Below, in pieces: positions 57,534 through 64,000 of a DNA stretch of 64,000 nucleotides (its first letter is position 1; the number at the start of each line of letters is the position of its first letter). The notes under the pieces are model-generated. The model was not told the origin of the DNA, searched no databases, and saw only the letters and a list, made by a program, of their open reading frames with translations. Position numbers and translations under genes: made by a program. Source of the stretch: Rhea pennata (taxonomy: Eukaryota; Chordata; Aves; Rheiformes; Rheidae); assembly GCF_028389875.1 (NCBI RefSeq), contig NC_084668.1, forward strand, positions 17,565,993-17,629,992. Reading direction: 5' to 3'.

Positions 57534-58310
57534 CCCACGACGCTCCATCTTTCTCCATTTGCACCGTCCGTTTCTCTCCACTTCAGGTAGGCACCGCTCT
57601 CGACCCACCGTCACCTTGCCGCTGGGGCCCAAGCCGGCCCGCTTGGCCCCCCACCCTGCCCCCATTTCCCCTTGCTCCCCCCATGCTGGGTGCAAGGCCC
57701 GGGGGTGGCTCCAGCAGGAGCTACCATGGGGCCAACTGCTGCCCCCCCTGCCCCACCAGGGCTGGTGCCCAGGGCCGGGGCAGCCTGGAGGGCTGTGCCA
57801 CCGGGGGTCCAGCTCAGCCCCCGTACCCGCCATGGGTCACGGCCTCGCATGCTCTCTCGCCCCACAGGCTCCGGCAATGCCGCCGAGTGCCACCAGCTCG
57901 TCCGACCTGGGAGCCTCCGGCACGGCCCCAGGCCGGCCCCCGGGCCGTGGAAGGAGGCTCGGGCCCCGGGGGGCTCCCCGCGGGGTGGGGGGCGACTTGC
58001 CTCGAGGCTGGGGCACCTCCCTCGAGGGGACCCGCGGCGCCCTGGGGGACTCGGCCACGCCGCCCGCCCCAGCCCGCCGGGCAGCGCGGGCTCCGCTGCA
58101 CGCGCCGGCTCGCTCTCTGCAGGGCGGCGAGCGGGGCTGGAGCCCCCGGGCCGAGGCTGCTGCCCGGACGGTCCTCAGAGGGGTGCTGGCAGGGCCGGGG
58201 GGGGGGTGGGGGGAGGACCCTGGACACATTTGGGGATGGTGGGTGGGGTGTCGCCTGCACTCGCCGTCCCATTCAGCCACACGCTAATAAACCAGCCAGC
58301 CCTGACCCCC
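57534..58310 (+). other. PRKAG3 3' UTR
   Basis: Untranslated GC-rich sequence follows the TAG at 57531-57533. It probably ends shortly after the AATAAA at 58286-58291. Long open frames through here are discussed under rejected items. Confidence 0.65.
58286..58291 (+). terminator. AATAAA polyadenylation signal, PRKAG3
   Basis: A canonical hexamer 753 bases after the PRKAG3 stop. It stands out in a strongly GC-rich background. Confidence 0.75.
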
Positions 58311-58885
58311 TCCCGTGCTCCCATCGGCATCGGCCCGGCGAACCGTCGGCTGCTAGCGGACGTGTCCCCCACGGCCCCGGCCCGGGGGAGGCGGTGCCAC
58401 CCCCCCCAACCCCCCCGCTCCCCAACCCCGGTGCCGGCTCCGACGCCAAAGCCCCCGCCGGCGGGCAGGGAAACCGAGGCACGGAGCGGTGGCTGTGGCC
58501 AAGGTCAGCTATTCACAGAGGACCGCGGCGGCCCGGCTCCCGCAGGCACCGATCAACGCGCCGCCCCACGGCCGCGGGGCGAAGGGGCGAGGGAAGGGCT
58601 GCGCCCCCCAGCCCAGCGGGCAGAGCTCCCGGCTGCCCGGGCGCGCGCCCCTTGCGCTGGCCCAAAGGCACAGCGAGCCCCCGAGCTTGCTGCCCTCGGG
58701 CGCAGGGGGGAGCCGAGTGCCCCAGGGGCGACTTGGGGGGCAGCCCTCAGCCCCTCCAGCTTCCCTGCAGCGGGGCCGGGAGCCCCTCGCCCAACTGCTC
58801 GTCTCCGAGCGCCAAGGGGCTCCGGGGTGCTGGGGGGGGGGCAGTTGCCTCTTGGCCCCTTCTCGGGGGGGGGGGGCAGCGGCGC
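58311..58885. other. Gap between convergent PRKAG3 and CYP27A1 3' ends
   Basis: Very GC-rich DNA with long G runs (58832-58841, 58865-58876). The CYP27A1 3' UTR on the minus strand must start here. I see no TTTATT or TTTAAT on the plus strand, so its poly-A signal is either non-canonical or lies inside the PRKAG3 transcribed region, making the 3' UTRs overlap. No gene seen. Confidence 0.5.
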
Positions 58886-61800
58886 TCAGGGGGCTGCCGG
58901 GCGGGCGACGAGCTCCAGGTTGATGGGCTTGTCGGCCACCAGGACGATGCGGGACACGGACGTCACCTCCACGCCGCGGGGGTCCGGCCGCACCTCGAAC
59001 GCCTGGATGATCTGCGCCGAGAGGGGGGGGCGTCAGAGCCTCGGGGTCCCTCCCCGCGCCGGGGCGCCCGGCCCGGCTCCCCGCACTGAGCCGCCCGGCA
59101 CTGCCCCGTACTCACTCTCGCCAGAGCCAGGTGCATCTCGAGCTCGGCGATGCGGCGGCCGACGCAGGCGCGGACCCCGTAGCCGAAGGGGATGGAGCTG
59201 AAGGGGTGGTGGGGGGAGCCGTGGCCCCGGAGCCAGCGCTGGGGCAGGAACCGCTCGGGCTCGGGGAAGTGGGTCTCGTCGTGGGACATGGCGTAGTGCG
59301 CCAGGACGAAGAGGGTCTGTGGGGATGGGGGGGGGTTAATGCCCCCCGGCCGTCCCCTCTGAGCGCCACGGAGGTCCCCGCTGCACGGCCCCACTCACGT
59401 TCTTGGGGAAGAGGTAGTCTCCAATGACGATGTCCTTCTCCCAAAAGACCCTGGCGTTGGTGGGGACCACGGGGTAGATCCTGGGCCAGGACACAGGGAG
59501 TGTCAGCGCGGGAGCAGGTCCTGTCTGGGCACCAGCCTCCAGTGGGAGAGGAAACCCCAGGCAGGGCAAGGGAGGACATTTCCCGCTGCTCGGTGGCTCC
59601 GTCTCCATCCCCGGGGATGGGACCTACATCCAGCCGCACACCCTGCCTGGGAGACGTCTCCATGCCCCAGGACCTCCACCTGCCACCCCAGGTGGTGCTC
59701 CTCGGTCCCAGACCCCCGAGCAAGAAGGGATGGGGCTACCAGCTGCCATGGGGCCCTAGAAATGGGGCAGCGATAGGGGGTCCTCAGGCAAGGGGCAAGG
59801 CTGGGCAGTACCTCAGCGTCTCCTTGATAACAGCACGAAGCAGCGGCATCTTGGGGATATCCTCAGCACCAGGGACCCGGTCGGGGGGCACGACGGCCAT
59901 CAGCTCCTGGTACAGGGCCTCCTGGATGCCCGGGTCCCGGGAGAGGTGGTACAAGGCCCAGGACAGCGTGTTGGAGGTCTGGGGGAGCAAAGTGCAGAGG
60001 GGAGGGACACGGGGCTGGCACCAGCACCAGGCGCTGCACCGACACAGCGAAGGACGGCCCCTGCTCCAGCGCACGGGGAAACCAGAGGTAAGGGCCAGCG
60101 AGCACGGGGGAAACTGAGGCTCAGAGCAAGGCAGTGGCAGAGCAGGGAGGACAACCTGGGTCTGTACCAACCGATGCTCTAGGATTTTCCCCCATGGGGC
60201 CACCCAAACTGCCGGCCCAGAGTTTACGGCCTGACTGAAGGGACCGGTGCCCCTGGGCAGAGCTCAGTGGAGATCCCCCCGTGGCAGCTGCCCAGCTCTT
60301 ACCGTGTCCACACCAGCCAGCAGCAGCTCAGCCACGCTGCCGTAGACCTCCTCCAGGCTCAGCCGGCCACTGGCCAGCAGGTAGCTCAGGTAGCCCGACA
60401 CCTCCTTGCCCCGCTCCACCTGCCCCTCCAGCTCCTCCATCTTACGGTCAATCAGGGTCTTGCCTGCGGGGACAGGGATAGCAGGACCCAGGGATGACGG
60501 AGCGAGAGGTGGCGAAGGCAAGGGGCTGGGGACCCCAGCTCCCGCTGGAGACGTGGCCGCACAGGCCGCACCCCCGCAACCCGTGGTGAGGTGCAAACCC
60601 AGGGCTGCAGAAAGACGAGCGAGCCCTGGCCTCAGTGGCTGGAGAGCTCTGCGGGGTCCCCACTTGCCCCTGCTGCACTGGGTGGGCTGGCTGGGGGGTC
60701 CTTAGAGGGGTCTGATCCCACTGAGCCAGGCCCCCCACTGCCACCCCTCACCGAAGGCGAAGATGGTGTCCCAGCTGTCCAGGTAGCGGTCCCAGAAGGG
60801 CAGCACCTTCCGGGTCCATCGGGGCAGGACGGTGGCGAAGATGGAGTTCTTGAACATGAGGTTGATAGAGTCGATGAAGCGCTGGGTCTCGGGGGGGACC
60901 TGCCGCTGCAGGCACCCGATGCGGGTCTCAAAGAGGATGTAGGAGATTCCTGCGGGGGACAGGCCGCGTCCAGACCCATGTGGGCACGGGGGCAGGGCAG
61001 GGGCAAGGGGGAGGACCCCCTACCTTCCAGGGCGAAGCGGTAGAGCAGGTTGGCCACGTCGCTCACCAGCACCCCCGAGGAGCTGCGGCTCCGCTCGTCC
61101 CGCAGACGCACCATCAGGTCCGACACCACCTCGCCGATGGCGCCCGCGTACAGCACCGCCTCCGAGGGCTTCAGCAGCCGCTTGTTGAGGACTTGGCGCA
61201 GGCGGTACCAGCGCTCCCCTTCCCTGCGCGGGGACGGGGGCGTCAGCGCCGGGGCAGCCAGGCAAGGCGCAGCGGTTGGTGGTAGGCTCTCGATTCGCAG
61301 GCGGATCCTCCCCGCGCTGTGCTGGGCATCACCCGAGCCCCAGAGCTCTTTCCACCCCCCATCCCCGGGTCCATCTGCTCGGCAGAAGAGGGAGCAGTGT
61401 GAGCTCCTCCCCGGACCTGACAGCCGAGGTGATTGCCCTGGGGAAGGGGCAGGAGCTGCCTACCGCCCCACAGAGAGGACTCACTCGGTGAAGGGTCCGT
61501 AGGGCAGGCGCCGCGTGTCCCGGTGCTCCTTCCACAGGGCCATGTCACTCCTCATCGGGTACTTGCCCTCCTGCCGCAGCAGCTGCTCCAGCACCTCAGG
61601 GCTCCCAATGTTGATGTTCTCGTAATGCCCGAAGGTCGACTTCCAGATGGGGCCGTAAATGCGCCGGGACATCAGCTGCAACGCACCAGAGCACAGCAGT
61701 GCAATTGGGGTATCTTGCAGAGCAGTGCTCAGCACTGGGGCAGGATCAGTCCCTCCCTGCCCTGATCCTGTCCTACGTGTGTGCAATGTGCTCTGCACTC

Positions 61801-64000
61801 AGCCCAGGGATCCCTCAGCACCGGCTGGGCCCAAGCACCTGCCTCCAACCGGTACCAACAGCAAATCACCAGCGTGAGCGAGGAGGACACAGCCTGTGCC
61901 CGACCTCAGGGCGCAGCAGGGCTTGCAGGTAGGTGTGCACGCGGCACAGCAGGAGGCAGGTTCCTGTCTCCTGCGCTCAGGGAGCATCCTTTGCCTCCCT
62001 TTGCCTTCACTTCCCAGAACGGCGCATACTCCCTGAGCTGGAACCATCCCCACAGCCAGAGCACTCTGCAGAGGGCTCAGGCTGGTGTCTCCGGGCACAG
62101 AGATCCCTGGCCCTCGACACCTCTGCTGGAGCTGAGTAAACCAGGTGCCAACCCACAGCACAGCCAGGGGCATCCCTCATCCATCCTGAGGATGCAGGAG
62201 GGGCCTGGGGGGTCTTCCATGGAGGCAAGACCAAGAGGCGACAGACGGGACGGGGACGACGGCCATGCACGGGGCTCTGCAGAGATACAGGGCCAATGTA
62301 GCAGCTGCCAGCTCCAAACCTCACTGCTTCCAGCACCACCCAGTCGGTGCACACTCGCTGCACACCCTGTTTTGCCTACCCCAGGGACAAAAGTCCCCAC
62401 GTAGGGCTTTGAACCTGACGCTTGATAAACGTGGTTAATGATCAGTGCGAGGAGGTCACCACCAGGTTGGGGCAGGCCTGGGCTGCTCAGAGGGCAGGCG
62501 ACCAGCTCTGGGGGGCACAGCCCCCGGCGTCCAGCCGAGGTGCTCCTGCAGGCTCCGCTGGCCGCAGCTCCCCTCTCCCTGCCCTGCTTCCCGGCGCCAG
62601 GCGTGGGACTGGGGGCCCCGTGGCAGCACCCCACGGGGCCGTGCCCGCCTGCCTGCCAGGGCACGCTGCCGCCCTGCGCCCCGCGCCAGGTTCGCCCCGG
62701 CTGCGGGGATCCACGTGGTACAATCTCCCTTGGTGACTGACTGCATCGCAGCCTGAGCCCGCATTCAGCTAGATTCGTCACCGCGGGGAGACATTCCTCG
62801 CGGGTGGTGGCAGCAGGAGGGGGAGGGACGGCTCGCTGGCAGCCTGAGCCCAGCACGGCGCAGGCCTTGGGCAGCAGGGAGAAGTCAGAGCTCCCAGGAA
62901 AAGCAGCGCCGGAGCCCGCAGGGAGCTGCGAAGCTTGGGCATGCTGGGAGCAGCGAGGTCCTCCTGTGCCCGCTCCCCTGCGGCAGCCCCCTCCCCAGGC
63001 AGCAGTGCTCTGTGCTCCGCCAGTGCCGGGGAGAGGCCTCGGTCCCGCACGATCCTCCTGGCCGCTGCCAGTCGGAGCTCCAGGGTGCTGGAGATGCCAC
63101 CTGGCTCCCTGCCAGCAAAACCAATCCGTGCTTCATCCGACATAGGAAGTGTTGACAGGAGCAAACAAACACCTCTGCTGCCTCCTCTGCCTTCCTGGGC
63201 ACCATCTGGCTAAACACCTGCCCAGCTGCCTTCCTCCCCCTCCCCCCCAAAACTGCAGCCCTGGTAGGGGCAGCTTGGGCTGGCCAGAAGCGCCAGGACA
63301 ACATGAGCTGCTTCCAAGCCTTGGCCGTGCACTGGCCGGGGCCTGCCATGCCATCATGTGGGCTGCGCGGTTGTCAGGCGGCAGTGACCCTGCACAGGCC
63401 TCTGGCACCCAGGCCCGGCTCCTGGGCCCGTGGATTGCAGGCACCGGGCCCCCACCGCCTCTGCCCCGCAGCATGGGGGAGCCAGGGCAGGACGCTCACC
63501 CTGCCCAGCTTGGAGACCCCACAGTGGCCCTGGCCTGGCTGGACCCCTCCTGGTGTCACCCCGTTCTCCACTGGCCTCCATCTGCTGCTCACCCTGGTAT
63601 TGCCCCATGGGTGCAGGGCTGCTCTCTGTCCAATCCCTCCCTTCTCCCAGCATTGCCTTCCCCCGACTTAACTCCTTGTTGTCACTTGGATGCTCCCCTC
63701 CCACCTGCATTTCATCCTTGCCCCGGGAAGACCCACTTCCCCCTCTCTGCAACCCCTGCCAAGGTCCCCAGCCACCCACCATGTCCCAGCCCTCCTGCCT
63801 GGGAGCCCCTAGACCCTACACACCCCTGCCAGGACCCCAGCCCCAGGCACCCCCTCCGCGACCCCCAACCCCCATTGCACCAGTGCAGCATCCGCAGACA
63901 CCCCCGGGCTCCAAGCCCCTTTGAAGGTCCCCGAAGCCCCCGCCGCCCCCAGTTCCGCAGCCCCCGCCGTCCCCGGGCACACCTGCAGCCGGTGCGTGTG
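58886..64000 (-). CDS. CYP27A1: CYP27A1, sterol 27-hydroxylase (5' end outside)
   Basis: Nine exons, of which the first is cut by the window edge: 64000-63983 (last six codons only), 61675-61485, 61223-61024, 60949-60752, 60463-60303, 59978-59812, 59480-59399, 59316-59116, 59011-58886. The 447 visible residues align with human CYP27A1 (531 aa) from about residue 80 to the end. P450 landmarks are complete: I-helix [16 protein letters not shown]-helix KETLRIYP with the ExxR pair, PERFLPQRW, and haem loop [12 protein letters not shown] with the ligand Cys. Known role: mitochondrial P450 that hydroxylates cholesterol side chains at C27, in bile-acid synthesis, using adrenodoxin. The mitochondrial targeting peptide lies beyond the window. 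It converges with PRKAG3. The edge exon is supported by HTHRLQ, a donor GTGTGC and matching phase with exon 2. Confidence 0.95.
61676..63982 (-). other. CYP27A1 intron 1, no other gene seen
   Basis: A 2.3-kb GC-rich intron between the edge exon and exon 2. Frames of 100-260 codons on both strands are open because stops are rare in this composition; none resembles a known protein. The acceptor is TTGCAG at 61681-61676. Confidence 0.7.

Noticed and set aside
57672-59201. Plus-strand open frame of 509 codons, with a second 468-codon frame (57683-59089) overlapping it
   Set aside because: It runs through the PRKAG3 3' UTR, its poly-A signal and the antisense of the last CYP27A1 exons. It is rich in Pro, Gly, Arg and Ala, as expected of stop-poor GC-rich DNA, and two frames are open at once.

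Overview
The window is eukaryotic nuclear DNA from a vertebrate, most likely a bird. It carries five multi-exon genes with GT-AG introns and CpG-rich promoters. The introns are short, and one intron holds an antisense CR1-type LINE 3' end of the sort common in bird genomes. Turtles and crocodilians also carry CR1, so 'bird' is an inference from CR1 plus compactness, not a proof.

Layout: RNF25 (minus, 1515-6666), a CpG-rich divergent promoter with a G-rich minisatellite (6667-7974), STK36 (plus, 7975-20354), a second CpG island (about 20990-21600), TTLL4 (plus; non-coding exon ending at 21378, coding 30275-50375), a gap that includes the TTLL4 3' UTR (50376-53195), PRKAG3 (plus, 53196-57533), and CYP27A1 (minus, 58886 to beyond 64000, first coding exon almost entirely outside). 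I rebuilt the exons by hand from splice signals, phase and remembered human protein sequences. All five coding sums are multiples of three: RNF25 510 aa in 10 exons, STK36 about 1363 aa in 26, TTLL4 1107 aa in 18, PRKAG3 452 aa in 12, CYP27A1 447 visible aa in 9.

This is the conserved block that in human lies on chromosome 2q35. The genes are neighbours by descent and not an operon: a RING E3 ligase, a cilia/Hedgehog kinase-like protein, a tubulin/histone polyglutamylase, a muscle AMPK gamma subunit and mitochondrial sterol 27-hydroxylase. From memory, the human order is TTLL4(+) CYP27A1(+) PRKAG3(-); here it is TTLL4(+) PRKAG3(+) CYP27A1(-), which fits an inversion of the two-gene segment.

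Composition changes along the window. TTLL4 intron 1 is comparatively AT-rich, while 51-64 kb is very GC-rich with many long G runs. I found no tRNA, rRNA, CRISPR or retroviral element, and no previously undescribed system. The points worth checking are regulatory motifs, the minisatellite, the local gene order, a few odd splice sites and a duplicated hairpin sequence.
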